Position numbers and translations under genes: made by a program. A stretch of 64,000 bases of DNA from Vibrio owensii CAIM 1854 = LMG 25443 (GTDB lineage: Bacteria > Pseudomonadota > Gammaproteobacteria > Enterobacterales > Vibrionaceae), in NCBI RefSeq assembly GCF_000817815.1, contig NZ_JPRD01000008.1:1-64000 (forward strand), given 5' to 3'. Positions within the stretch are counted from its first letter, which is position 1. Each line of letters opens with the position of its first letter. The notes beneath the pieces are model-generated. The model was not told where the DNA came from. It made no database searches and saw only the letters and a program-made list of their open reading frames with translations. Positions 23,188-32,258 of this stretch are shown piece by piece.

Positions 23188-24732
23188 ATGACTCAAAGCC
23201 TTTCTGATCTTCAGCAGCGTTTCCTTGCTATCGCGACTGATAGCAACTTGTCTCCAAAACAGAAATCAAACTTTCTTGCTTTGGAAGCCGAAGCCACTAT
23301 TCCATATATGACCGTCTCTGACGAGGTAAGCCAAGCAATGCAGCAAGGCGTCATATGTGACATGTTTGAAGGTCACGCGCCGTTTAAGCCGCGCTATGTT
23401 TTGCCAGATTACGCAAAATTTCTTTCTCAAGGTTCTGAATACTTGGAGTTAGCTCCAGCAGAAGATTTCGATGATGCGATCAACATGTTGACCATCATTT
23501 ACCATCATGTGCCTTCGGTAACCAACATTCCGGTTTACCTTGGTCAACTTGATGACGTGCTAATGCCTTACGTTGGTGAACTCACTGACGAGCAAATCTA
23601 CAAAAAGCTAAAACACTTCTGGATCATGCTTGATCGCACGTTGCCAGATGCGTTTATGCACGTGAATATTGGCCCGACGGACAACATCATTTGTCGTACG
23701 ATTTTGAAAGTAGACGCCGAGCTAAAACAGATCGCGCCAAACTTAACCTTCATGTACGACGAAACCGTCACTCCAGACGATTTGCTAAAGCAAGCAACAC
23801 AAAACATTTGTGAGTGCAGCAAGCCACATATCGCGAACTACCCAATGCACGCGAACGCGTACGAAGGTGGTCGTTTTGGTATCGTGAGCTGCTACAACTC
23901 TCTGCCATTGGCTGGTGGTTCAAACACGTTAGTGCGTATGAACCTAAAAGAAGCAGCAAACCGTGCAGATAATCGTGAAGACTTCTTCAACAACGTGCTG
24001 CCAGAATATCACGGCTTGATGGTTGAGCTGATGGACGCACGCGCTCTACATTTGCATGAAAAGTCTGAGTTCTTCAAAGGCTTCTTAACGCAAGAAGGCC
24101 TGATTGAAGAATCTCGCTTTGCGCCAATGTATGGCATCTACGGTATGGCAGAAGCGGTAAACGTATTGCTAGAGAAAGAGGGCAATGCAAGCCGTTACGG
24201 CCAAGATGCAACGGCAAACGAGCTTGGTCACGCTATCTCGGCAAAACTGTCTGAATTGGTAGAAAGCACGCCTGTGAAGTTTGGTCTAGAAGGCAAAGCG
24301 CTACTGCACGCACAAGGCGGTATCAGCCTAGATTTGGATGTAACGCCGGGCGTTCGTATTCCTTACGGTAACGAGCCAGATCCCGTGTCTTACGTGCAAG
24401 CAACAGCAGGCCACCACCAATACTACCGTTCTGGTATCAGCGACATTCTGACCATCGACGAAACCGTGAAATCAAACCCAGAAGCGATGTTCAACCTGTG
24501 TAAAGGTGCATTGAATGCTGGCTATCGCGAGTTCACGGCAAACGTTGCGTCAAACGACTTGGTTCGCGTAACGGGTTACATGGTGAAACTGTCTGATATC
24601 GCGAAATACGATGCAGAAGGTTCACGTACCAATACCACATTCCTAGGTGCAGAAGCGGCGAAGAACACCGGTATTTTAGAGCGTTCACCACGTGTGGTGA
24701 GCCACGAAATGTCACCGACTTACGCTAAGTAA
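23188..24732 (+). CDS. yjjI: YjjI-type glycyl radical enzyme
   Basis: A 514-residue member of the glycyl radical enzyme superfamily, matching the length of YjjI. The radical glycine is G463 in RVTGYM near the C-terminus, and the thiyl cysteine candidate is C235 in FGIVSCYNSLPLAGG. Other pieces (NYPMHANAYEGG, TANELGHAISAKL) fit the YjjI branch. The substrate of YjjI is not established. The activase gene yjjW follows directly, the usual arrangement. Oxygen sensitivity of the radical means it works only without oxygen. A TTGAT half-site of FNR type is in the upstream region, which is weak support for anaerobic control. Confidence 0.93.
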   Translation: MTQSLSDLQQRFLAIATDSNLSPKQKSNFLALEAEATIPYMTVSDEVSQAMQQGVICDMFEGHAPFKPRYVLPDYAKFLSQGSEYLELAPAEDFDDAINMLTIIYHHVPSVTNIPVYLGQLDDVLMPYVGELTDEQIYKKLKHFWIMLDRTLPDAFMHVNIGPTDNIICRTILKVDAELKQIAPNLTFMYDETVTPDDLLKQATQNICECSKPHIANYPMHANAYEGGRFGIVSCYNSLPLAGGSNTLVRMNLKEAANRADNREDFFNNVLPEYHGLMVELMDARALHLHEKSEFFKGFLTQEGLIEESRFAPMYGIYGMAEAVNVLLEKEGNASRYGQDATANELGHAISAKLSELVESTPVKFGLEGKALLHAQGGISLDLDVTPGVRIPYGNEPDPVSYVQATAGHHQYYRSGISDILTIDETVKSNPEAMFNLCKGALNAGYREFTANVASNDLVRVTGYMVKLSDIAKYDAEGSRTNTTFLGAEAAKNTGILERSPRVVSHEMSPTYAK

Positions 24733-24753
24733 TTGGTGACGGATAAGAATAAG

Positions 24754-25635
24754 ATGGCTAGACGATCGGAACACCTCTTGGCTAAGGTAACTCGTATCCT
24801 TCCGTTCTCTTGTGTTGATGGACCGGGAAACCGTCTAGTCATCTTTCTACAGGGTTGTAACTATCAGTGCATCAACTGCCACAACCCGCACACCATCAAT
24901 CACTGCAATCATTGTGGTGATTGTGTGAGTGAGTGTCCGGCTGGCGCACTGAAGTTCGACGAAAGCAACAACGTTGTTTGGCTTAAAGAGGAGTGCACCC
25001 ACTGCGACCATTGTATAGAGATATGTCAGCACCAATCTAATCCAAAAATTACTGACTACTCTGTGGAGGCAATGCTCGATTTGATACGCCAACAGCGCTT
25101 TTTCATTAGCGGTGTTACTGTATCCGGTGGGGAATCTACCTTACAGCTTCCTTTCATTACTGAGCTGTTTAAAGGGATCAAACACGATCCTGAATTGCAG
25201 CATCTTACTTGTTTCATCGATAGCAATGGTTCTTTATCCACCGCAGGTTGGGAAAGAGTGTTGCCGTACATGGATGGCGCGATGATTGACCTTAAATCGT
25301 GGCAAAGCGAAACGCACCATTGGTTGGTCGGGCGAGATAACCACCGTGTATTCCAAACCATTCAGTATTTAGCGCAAGCAGGCAAGTTGTACGAAGTGCG
25401 TTTGCTTCATATTCCGGGTAAAAGCGATTTAGATACGGAAGTTGCAACGGTGGGGCATTATCTGCAAGCGTTGCCAGCATCGGTCAACATCCGTTTGAAT
25501 GCCTTTCAGCATCACGGTGTAACGGGTGAAGCTCTGGAATGGGAGAAATGCTCCCAAGATGAAATGGAACGCTTTCACGCTCAATTAAGTCAATTTGTCA
25601 GTAGACCAATGACCATGCCATCGGTCTACGTGTAG
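24754..25635 (+). CDS. yjjW: YjjW-type glycyl radical enzyme activase (radical SAM)
   Basis: A 293-residue radical SAM enzyme that installs the glycyl radical on YjjI. The SAM cluster cysteines are C35, C39 and C42 (GCNYQCINCHNPHT), followed by two ferredoxin-type cysteine sets (C51-C61 and C81-C91) as in activases with extra 4Fe-4S clusters. The VTVSGGEST motif contacts SAM. I chose the ATG at 24754 because the protein then starts like E. coli YjjW (ARRSEHLLAKVTRILPFSCVDGPG). TTG 24733 and GTG 24736 are in frame and possible. Its stop is 20 bases from the convergent LysR gene with no clear terminator between. Confidence 0.92.
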   Translation: MARRSEHLLAKVTRILPFSCVDGPGNRLVIFLQGCNYQCINCHNPHTINHCNHCGDCVSECPAGALKFDESNNVVWLKEECTHCDHCIEICQHQSNPKITDYSVEAMLDLIRQQRFFISGVTVSGGESTLQLPFITELFKGIKHDPELQHLTCFIDSNGSLSTAGWERVLPYMDGAMIDLKSWQSETHHWLVGRDNHRVFQTIQYLAQAGKLYEVRLLHIPGKSDLDTEVATVGHYLQALPASVNIRLNAFQHHGVTGEALEWEKCSQDEMERFHAQLSQFVSRPMTMPSVYV

Positions 25636-25655
25636 CGCAGTAAAGATAAAAAGGC

Positions 25656-26612
25656 TTAGAGTTTATTCACTCTCGGCTTTCGACATCCACCAAGGGTCTC
25701 ACAAGCCTTAAGCACTTGTTGTTGTAGCCATCTTAAAGCGGGATCGTTCAGGCTCGCTTTATTCCACACCAAACTATACGCCACTTGTCCGTACTCAAAC
25801 GGCAAAGGTCTCTCTACCAACCCCTTAGCTTGCAGTGCCATTCGCGCCCAAAGTTTTGAGCAAGTGAACAGGTAATCAGAGTGGTGGCACATTACCGCTG
25901 CCGACCCAAAATCTGCCACGTGCATGGCGACGCTGCGTTTAGCGTATCGCTGAGTTAGGTTCTGCTCAAAGTAAGGCTGGGATAGGTCTTTATCGTGAAT
26001 ACCAATGTGTCTCGCACACAAGTAGTTCTCGACCGACAGCTCTTCTTTCACTAGCGGGTTATTGCTGCCCATCAAACAGATCATTTCGTCTTCTAGAATT
26101 GTCTGCCAAACCAAATCTTTGTTGTGCGTAGGTGGTTGGCTGATGTCGTGCGGCAGAATCATAAAATCGACCTGACCACGGATCAGAGAATCAAAACTCA
26201 TTTGTTCTTTGGCATACACGTTGAGTTGTGCGCGACTCCCCATTTGCTGAGATAAGTCTTGCAGCATAGGTGCGAAGATCTCAAACGTGCTTTCACGCAT
26301 TGCCAAAGAAAAGCGACCTTCGTAATACGCGGGATTAAACGAGCCTTGGTAAAGCAAACCGTTCATGCTGGAAAGAATGCCATGAACAGAAGGGCCGATG
26401 TTCAAAGCAAATGGAGTCGGGACTAAACGAGTGCCATCGCGGTAGAAAAGGTCGTCTTTAAGAATGTCGCGCAGTTGGCTGAGCGTTTTGCTCACGCTGG
26501 AAGGGGTCACGCAGAGCTGTTCCGCCGCTTGAGTCACGCTGTGTGTCGTGAGCAGCATGTGCAATACAGTAAGGTGTTTAAGGCTAATGCGTGAGAGTGT
26601 TATGTAATCCAT
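25656..26612 (-). CDS. LysR-family transcriptional regulator
   Basis: A 318-residue LysR regulator. The N-terminal winged helix-turn-helix reads LKHLTVLHMLLTTHSVTQAAEQLCVTPSSVSKTLSQLRDIL, followed by LFYRDGTRLVPTP. The effector-binding part begins near residue 90. I prefer the ATG at 26612 to the upstream TTG at 26618. It is convergent with yjjW, so it need not control yjjI; its own upstream neighbour across a 337-base gap is the TerC gene. Target and ligand unknown. Confidence 0.9.
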   Translation of the reverse strand: MDYITLSRISLKHLTVLHMLLTTHSVTQAAEQLCVTPSSVSKTLSQLRDILKDDLFYRDGTRLVPTPFALNIGPSVHGILSSMNGLLYQGSFNPAYYEGRFSLAMRESTFEIFAPMLQDLSQQMGSRAQLNVYAKEQMSFDSLIRGQVDFMILPHDISQPPTHNKDLVWQTILEDEMICLMGSNNPLVKEELSVENYLCARHIGIHDKDLSQPYFEQNLTQRYAKRSVAMHVADFGSAAVMCHHSDYLFTCSKLWARMALQAKGLVERPLPFEYGQVAYSLVWNKASLNDPALRWLQQQVLKACETLGGCRKPRVNKL

Positions 26613-26949
26613 TCGCAAGGCTAATTCGTGTGATTTTTCTCAGTATATCAAAATATTATTATGAAACATTTTTTTACGATTGTTGAAGCACGTAAAAAGA
26701 GGCGTTTCAATTCGAGCTCGATGCAATAGTTTGGCTCAACTCGGCACTTGATGGGGTGAGTATGGCTTATAACCCTTAGAGGACGAAAGATGCTTTACAC
26801 AAGCCTGACAAAATAAGGGATTGCGTACAAAGGGAGGAGGTGATTTACTCGCGTTTCCTAAGTAACAGAGGTTTTAAAAACTTAATGGACGACCCCTTTA
26901 GTCGACTGAACAATTCACTGTATGGCTTCCAATCACCGGAGGCGTACTC
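26613..26949. other. Intergenic region between the LysR and TerC genes
   Basis: 337 bases holding the divergent control regions. TerC-type genes can carry a yybP-ykoY manganese riboswitch in their leader; I looked for its conserved blocks and did not find them. A GGGAGGAGGTGATT run at 26830-26843 resembles a ribosome-binding site but no ORF follows. Confidence 0.5.
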
Positions 26950-27717
26950 ATGTTAGAACTTTTCATGCAACCAGAAGCGTGGGCTATCTTCGCTACCTTG
27001 TTTGCTCTTGAAGTAGTCTTAGGCGTTGATAACGTCGTATTCATCTCCGTTCTGTGTGAACGATTGCCACAGCACCAGCGTAAACTTGCCCGAAACCTAG
27101 GTATTGGCCTAGCGGTGATGGCGCGTATTGTTTTGGTGTTCTCGATCTCTTGGATCATGCAACTTACTCAGCCGTTAATCAGCTTCAGTGACTACGCGTT
27201 TACTGGTCGTGATTTGATTATGATTGCGGGTGGTGCATTCCTACTGGCGAAAAGCTTGAAAGAGTTGTGGAGTTGGTTAACCCACACTGAGCACGGTCAC
27301 TCGACTCATGTTCGTACTGGTCTGGCTGTGGTTTTACTTCAGATTGTCGCGGTTGATGCTGTGTTCTCGATGGACTCGGTGATTACTGCGGTTGGTCTAA
27401 CAAGCGAAGTACCAATCATGGTGGCGGCGATCATTTCGTCAGCGATTGTGATGGTGTTGACGGCGGAGAAAATCAACAACCTAGTGACGCGTTACCCGGG
27501 CTTTAAGACCCTTGCTCTACTATTCCTAGTATTGCTAGGTGGTCTGTTGATGGCAGAAGGTTTTGCTATTCACATCAACAAAGGTTACGTGTATTTCGCG
27601 ATGGCGTTTGGTCTAGTGTTGGAAATGTGTCATATCCAACTTAAGAAAAAGCAACGCCCAGTGATTCAACGAATTCGTCCAATCCAACCTCGTTCTATTG
27701 CGCTTCAAACGCGCTAA
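26950..27717 (+). CDS. TerC-family integral membrane protein
   Basis: A 255-residue, seven-helix membrane protein. The TerC signature is LEVVLGVDNVVFISVLCERLP with its acidic residues in the membrane, repeated at VDAVFSMDSVITAVGL; both carry the aspartates thought to bind metal. Other helices include LIMIAGGAFLLAKSLKELW and IMVAAIISSAIVMVLTAEKI. TerC/Alx-type proteins are linked to manganese export and to loading exported metalloproteins. No tellurite genes are beside it. GGAGG precedes the ATG, and a strong terminator follows. Confidence 0.9.
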   Translation: MLELFMQPEAWAIFATLFALEVVLGVDNVVFISVLCERLPQHQRKLARNLGIGLAVMARIVLVFSISWIMQLTQPLISFSDYAFTGRDLIMIAGGAFLLAKSLKELWSWLTHTEHGHSTHVRTGLAVVLLQIVAVDAVFSMDSVITAVGLTSEVPIMVAAIISSAIVMVLTAEKINNLVTRYPGFKTLALLFLVLLGGLLMAEGFAIHINKGYVYFAMAFGLVLEMCHIQLKKKQRPVIQRIRPIQPRSIALQTR

Positions 27718-27743
27718 TTGAAACGCAAACAGTAGACCTAAAT

Positions 27744-27768
27744 AGCCGCTCACACGAGCGGCTTTTTT
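27744..27768 (+). terminator. Rho-independent terminator
   Basis: AGCCGCTC (27744-27751) and GAGCGGCT (27756-27763), ACAC loop, then TTTTTT. Ends the TerC transcript. Confidence 0.92.
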
Positions 27769-27884
27769 ACGTCTGAATCTTGTTACTTAAGTAGATTTGT
27801 CGTCTCGATAAAAAACGGAATTTGTTGTTGTAGCACGGATTTCTTATATAGACCGCCCAAACCCACACGAGTGAACAAAATAGA

Positions 27885-28487
27885 ATGAATAAATTGATCG
27901 ACGCGTTATCGACGCACGGATACTACATCTGGGATGATTTTATTTCTCAAGAGGAAGTGGCTGAGCTGCGTGACTGTATTCCTGACGATTGGAAGAAAGC
28001 ACGTATTGGTCGTAACGACGACGTGACTCGTATTGAAACCATTCGTAGCGATAAGATCCAATGGTTGAAGCGTGACATGGGTGCGCCAGTGGCGTCTTTC
28101 CTAGACAAGATGGAAGAGATTCGTTTAGAAGCAAACCGCTACTTTTTCCTAGGCTTGTTCGAGTACGAAGCGCACTTCGCGAAATACGAAAAAGGTGACT
28201 TCTACCAAAAACACCTCGATTGCTTCAAAGGCAATGAAAACCGCCGTCTAACTACGGTGTTCTACATGAACGAATCGTGGAGCGAAGAAGACGCTGGTGA
28301 GTTAGTGGTATACGATTTGAATGATAATGAGATCGCGAAGATTCCGCCGCGTTCAGGTCGTCTGTTTGTATTCTTGTCTGAGCAATTCCCACACGAAGTA
28401 TTGCCGACAAACGCGGAGCGATTCAGCATCGCAGGTTGGTTCCGTATCAACGGTGTGAAAGACAACCAGTTAGACATCGCACACTAA
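27885..28487 (+). CDS. 2-oxoglutarate/Fe(II)-dependent oxygenase
   Basis: A 200-residue oxygenase of the prolyl 4-hydroxylase-like 2OG-Fe(II) group. The iron ligands are the HxD in FYQKHLDCF and the histidine in FPHEVLPT. The 2-oxoglutarate-binding arginine is in RFSIAGWFR. The strand GRLFVFLSEQ and ENRRLTTVFYMNESW are typical of this fold. It probably hydroxylates a protein side chain; ribosomal or translation-factor targets are known for relatives. Single-gene unit between two terminators. Confidence 0.88.
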   Translation: MNKLIDALSTHGYYIWDDFISQEEVAELRDCIPDDWKKARIGRNDDVTRIETIRSDKIQWLKRDMGAPVASFLDKMEEIRLEANRYFFLGLFEYEAHFAKYEKGDFYQKHLDCFKGNENRRLTTVFYMNESWSEEDAGELVVYDLNDNEIAKIPPRSGRLFVFLSEQFPHEVLPTNAERFSIAGWFRINGVKDNQLDIAH

Positions 28488-28532
28488 GCCATCTACACGT
28501 GCTTATTTGCAGTGTTTACATGCTTTCAAAAC

Positions 28533-28565
28533 AACAAAGGGACGCCGAACTGGTGTCCCTTTGTT
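28533..28565. terminator. Bidirectional terminator
   Basis: AACAAAGGGAC (28533-28543) and GTCCCTTTGTT (28555-28565), 11-base perfect stem, between the oxygenase gene and the convergent HD-GYP gene. Confidence 0.88.
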
Positions 28566-28592
28566 TATTCTGCTTACTGACTTTGTTTGGCG

Positions 28593-29858
28593 CTAAACTT
28601 CTGTGGAGAGCTGATAGCACGCCTGCATGTCGGCAGATAAAACCTGATAAACATCGGAGCACAGTTTGCCTGCTTCAACCTGTTCATCCATGATGTCGGC
28701 AATCTCTTGCTGCGTCATGCGGCCTCGATATGGGCGATCTTGAGAAAGCGCTTGAAAGACATCGACAACGGCAATGATACGAGAAGGCACATCCAACGCC
28801 TCCGCTGTTTTATGATAAGGGTAACCAGAGCCGTCTAAACGTTCATGATGGTTGGAAGCCCATTCAGCGATTTTCGCATTCGGGAATACCTTGTGCAGGG
28901 CTAGTTCAGTATCAATAGTATGGCGCTTGATGCGTGTGTATTCTTGCTTGTCCAGTGGGCCTTCTTTGTGAAGGATCTCATCAGGGGTTTTGAGCTTGCC
29001 AATATCATGAACCAGTCCCGCAATAAAAATCATCTCTTGCTCGTGTTCATCCAACCCCATTTTCTTCGCTAAGTAACGAGACAGTTCTGCCACTTTTTGA
29101 GAGTGCTGATAAGTAAAAGGACTCTTGGCATCCACAATACGCGCTAAGAACAACCCTAAGCTGTTCATGTCTTCGATGGTGAGTTGCTTCTGCAGCCAAT
29201 CAATGTTCTCAAACTGAAGTCCAATGGTTTCTATGTGTTCAGATTCCATCGCAAACCAAAATGCATCCGTCATGATCAGCTTAACCATGGCATCGCACAT
29301 ATGTGGGTTAAACAGTGTGCCTGCGTTAGCCATAACACACTCGGCAATCAACTCTTCGTGCAAAGTAACCAAGTCGCTATGACAGTTGGAAACGTAATGC
29401 GCGCGCATAAAATCGAGACGATCAGAAAGATAGAGTAGAGCTGCGACGTCTTTTTCAAATGCTGGAATATCGATGTGTTCGAGATCGATCCAATGAGTGT
29501 GGTGATAAAGTATCGGGGTTGAAAATTGGGTGAGTAATCGACACTGCTTAAGCGTGTGGTAGCCACGAATACAGTGCGCTTTGGCGTCTTGAGGAACGAG
29601 CTGTTCGAGCAACATCATGTGCTCGCGAGTTTCTGAGACACCACAATCATGAACCATGCCAGCAAAGTAACAGAACTCTGCTTTTTTAATGTCCCAACCA
29701 AGAGTGAGTGCACATTGATATGCGATGTACGCGACTCGATGACTGTGATGCGTATCATCAACACCTACGTAATCTAACGCGCGTGCCACCCAGATGAGGG
29801 CCTGTTTTAGATCGACTTCAAATCCCGAGGCAGATTGGGAGTAGGAAGATTGCTTCAT
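28593..29858 (-). CDS. Tandem HD / HD-GYP domain protein
   Basis: A 421-residue protein with two HD-type domains. The first (about 25-160: HSHRVAYIAYQCALTLGWD, GMVHDCGVSETREH) keeps an HD pair but lacks the GYP motif and much else. The second is a full HD-GYP domain: HSQKVAELSRYLAKKMGLDE, GLVHDIGKLKTPDEILHKEG, NHHERLDGSGYPYHKT and DVFQALSQDRPYRG. It should hydrolyse c-di-GMP, with the first domain possibly sensing. V. cholerae has proteins of this two-domain layout. Adjacent genes belong to other transcripts. Confidence 0.88.
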   Translation of the reverse strand: MKQSSYSQSASGFEVDLKQALIWVARALDYVGVDDTHHSHRVAYIAYQCALTLGWDIKKAEFCYFAGMVHDCGVSETREHMMLLEQLVPQDAKAHCIRGYHTLKQCRLLTQFSTPILYHHTHWIDLEHIDIPAFEKDVAALLYLSDRLDFMRAHYVSNCHSDLVTLHEELIAECVMANAGTLFNPHMCDAMVKLIMTDAFWFAMESEHIETIGLQFENIDWLQKQLTIEDMNSLGLFLARIVDAKSPFTYQHSQKVAELSRYLAKKMGLDEHEQEMIFIAGLVHDIGKLKTPDEILHKEGPLDKQEYTRIKRHTIDTELALHKVFPNAKIAEWASNHHERLDGSGYPYHKTAEALDVPSRIIAVVDVFQALSQDRPYRGRMTQQEIADIMDEQVEAGKLCSDVYQVLSADMQACYQLSTEV

Positions 29859-30151
29859 TGTTAATACCGACGTTTCTACTGCCTATGCGTTGATTATTAT
29901 GTTGTTTTTAAGGGAATGCGGCAGCGAACTGGAACCTAAAAACACGTGCATAAGGCTTAGTTATAGTTATGCCGAGAATGATACTGGTTGTCGCACGTAA
30001 ATTTCATCCGTAGCTCGGAACTATCGATCATTTATTTGAACTACGTATTGATTTGGAAAGAATTTTCTCACTTCGATTGACATCTTTTGAAAACCCCTTA
30101 AATAGTGATTTAAAGTATTCTCATTATCATGTTTGTAGTAAAAGGTAAGTT

Positions 30152-30784
30152 ATGAAAAGAGTCGTAGTGTGGGGCGCAAGCAGCGGTCTTGGTTTGGCAA
30201 TTGCACAATATTTTGCAGAGAAAGGTGCTGAAGTTGTCGGTGTGGCGAGAAATCCAGACAAAAGCCCAGAATTAAAGGCGATTTGTCAGGCAACGTTTGC
30301 ATGTGATGCCACGATTGCTGAAGAGGTTGATCGCGTTGTTGAGCAGCTTAATCAAGAAGATATCATCATCAGCACGATGGGCAGTTTCCGTGCAGACATC
30401 CCAGTAGATTACCTTGGTCATCGTCACCTTATCGATACTGTCTGTAAAGCATCACTCAAGCGTTTTGTTTTGGTGACGTCACTTGGTTGCGGTGATAGCT
30501 GGAAATACCTTTCTGACCGTTCTAAAGCGGGTTTTGGCGGAGTTGTGCGTGAGAAGTCATTGGCGGAAGCATGGTTACAAACCAGTGACTTGGATTACAC
30601 CATCATTCGACCAGGTGGCTTGAAAGATGGCGAAGTGACAGGCAATGGTGTGTTGGTTGAACCTAAAGAAGTGCATGGTTTGGTATACCGTCAAGAAGTG
30701 GCTCGTTTACTGTTTGAGATGCTGGAAAATGGTCAAGGAAGCGGTGAGATCTTCCATTGTATCGACCCAGAGCTGACTTACTAA
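30152..30784 (+). CDS. NAD(P)-binding SDR/NmrA-like oxidoreductase
   Basis: A 210-residue atypical short-chain dehydrogenase. The nucleotide-binding loop is VVVWGASSGLGLAIAQYFAEKGAEVVGVARNP. Later strands include RFVLVTSLGCGDSW and DLDYTIIRPGGLKDG, the pattern of flavin reductase/biliverdin reductase B-like and NmrA-like proteins, which lack the classic YxxxK site. Probably reduces a flavin, quinone or related compound. AAGGT precedes the ATG. It converges with the GGDEF gene downstream. Confidence 0.85.
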   Translation: MKRVVVWGASSGLGLAIAQYFAEKGAEVVGVARNPDKSPELKAICQATFACDATIAEEVDRVVEQLNQEDIIISTMGSFRADIPVDYLGHRHLIDTVCKASLKRFVLVTSLGCGDSWKYLSDRSKAGFGGVVREKSLAEAWLQTSDLDYTIIRPGGLKDGEVTGNGVLVEPKEVHGLVYRQEVARLLFEMLENGQGSGEIFHCIDPELTY

Positions 30785-30809
30785 GCTCACACGATAAACT
30801 GAATAATCC

Positions 30810-30839
30810 GCAGGGGCAGAACTTAGGCGCTGTCCCTGC
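30810..30839. terminator. Hairpin between convergent genes, overlapping the GGDEF stop
   Basis: GCAGGGGCAG (30810-30819) and CTGTCCCTGC (30830-30839) pair over ten positions with one mismatch. The right arm is inside the last codons of the - strand GGDEF gene, so one element can end both transcripts. Confidence 0.6.
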
Positions 30840-32250
30840 TTTCGTTTGAATAGAGTACGACTTGGTCACGCCCTAGATCTTTTGCGGCATACAAGGCTTC
30901 GTCTGATTCATCTAACAGGCGGTTTGGGTCTATGATGTCGGCTTGTGCGCGCTCTGAAAGGCTAATACCAATGGAGATGGTTAGATACTTGATGGTTGGT
31001 TCATCATGATGAATGATTTCCAATTGTTTAACCCGCCCGCGGAGTTGGTTGCCTCGCGCTAACGCTTCTCTCGCATCATGCACAGGAGCGAGAACTACAA
31101 ACTCTTCCCCGCCTAATCGCAAAGCGTAGCCATGCGTTTGCACCGCGAACGATTCTAAAGTCTTGGCGACTTTTTGTAGCGCTTTGTCTCCTTGTAAATG
31201 CCCTCGGTGATCGTTGAACTCTTTAAAATGGTCGATATCAATAAAGAAGCAGGCGATGAACATCTTGTTGGATTGATAGCACAACGAGCGGAAGGAGGCT
31301 TCAAGCGAACGACGGTTATACAGACCGGTTAAAGGATCGTGCTTCACCATGTCATCCAGCTCTCTGTTCTTGCGGACCACTTTGTCGACAAGATGGCTAA
31401 AGGCGCGTGCTAAATCTCCGATTTCATCTTTCCTTTTAGTGTTCGGGACTTGAAACAGGCTGATGGTTTCAAAGTTCTGGCGCATAAAGGTCGACAGATT
31501 ATTGATTGGCGATGAGATGTGGTAAGACAGTAAAAGTAACAATGGATATGAGATCGCCATGCCGAGGACGATTTCGCGAATTGAATCCACCACAAATTCA
31601 TCACGAATCTCACGCACCAATTCGATGTCATACAGCAGTTCTATGTTGCCTTGAATGTCACCAGTTAATGGCAAAGTGATGTAGAGAATGTCTTTCTCAA
31701 AGCTCAGGTGACTTTTACCGATTACTCGACAAGGATAGAGATCGAGAGTGAAATCTTCTTCGAGTTCCTTGCTCATATAATACTGCTCACGTGCGTCATT
31801 GAGACGAGCCAATAAATACTTCACTTTCACATTGGCTTGGGAACCGGTTTTCTTGACCGAGGTGAGCCTAGCGATGCGCTGGTCTAGGTCTTGTTCGAAG
31901 GTCGGAGGGTAGTCTGAACGCCAGATTTCTTTTGCGTCACGATTGTAAGTAACAGACACGGGAGAATTCGTCACGGAGGAATAACCGTTAACGTACAAAT
32001 AACGCAAGTCGGTGTGCATCTCTAGCTCATCTTTAAAGCTGGGCAGCATGAGATTGGCGTAGTTACCGCCATGCACCGCATCACTGACATGATGAACCAG
32101 TGCGCTTGCGCTTTGCTCGCGAGACACGATCGTCGTTTTGATGATGGTATCCATTGAGTTATGAAAATTGTAATAACCCAAACCACCTATCATGAGAATG
32201 ACGAGAACAAAGTGCGAGAGGAAGATCTTTATTCTTATTGATGTTCCCAC
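30823..32250 (-). CDS. Membrane diguanylate cyclase (periplasmic sensor-HAMP-GGDEF)
   Basis: A 475-residue protein. An N-terminal transmembrane helix (residues 8-25), a periplasmic sensor of about 200 residues, a second helix (VLGMAISYPLLLLLSYHI) and a HAMP linker (SSPINNLSTFMRQ) lead to a GGDEF domain: HDPLTGLYNRRS, FFIDIDHFKEFND, active site RLGGEEFVVL. The GGEEF form is catalytically competent. The start is GTG at 32250. Eight bases separate it from the stop of an upstream gene for an exported monohaem protein, so the two form an operon and the sensor may respond to that protein. Confidence 0.9.
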   Translation of the reverse strand: MGTSIRIKIFLSHFVLVILMIGGLGYYNFHNSMDTIIKTTIVSREQSASALVHHVSDAVHGGNYANLMLPSFKDELEMHTDLRYLYVNGYSSVTNSPVSVTYNRDAKEIWRSDYPPTFEQDLDQRIARLTSVKKTGSQANVKVKYLLARLNDAREQYYMSKELEEDFTLDLYPCRVIGKSHLSFEKDILYITLPLTGDIQGNIELLYDIELVREIRDEFVVDSIREIVLGMAISYPLLLLLSYHISSPINNLSTFMRQNFETISLFQVPNTKRKDEIGDLARAFSHLVDKVVRKNRELDDMVKHDPLTGLYNRRSLEASFRSLCYQSNKMFIACFFIDIDHFKEFNDHRGHLQGDKALQKVAKTLESFAVQTHGYALRLGGEEFVVLAPVHDAREALARGNQLRGRVKQLEIIHHDEPTIKYLTISIGISLSERAQADIIDPNRLLDESDEALYAAKDLGRDQVVLYSNESRDSA

Positions 32251-32258
32251 GTAATGAA

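Noticed and set aside
26613..26949. yybP-ykoY manganese riboswitch before the TerC gene
   Set aside because: The conserved blocks of the motif are not present.
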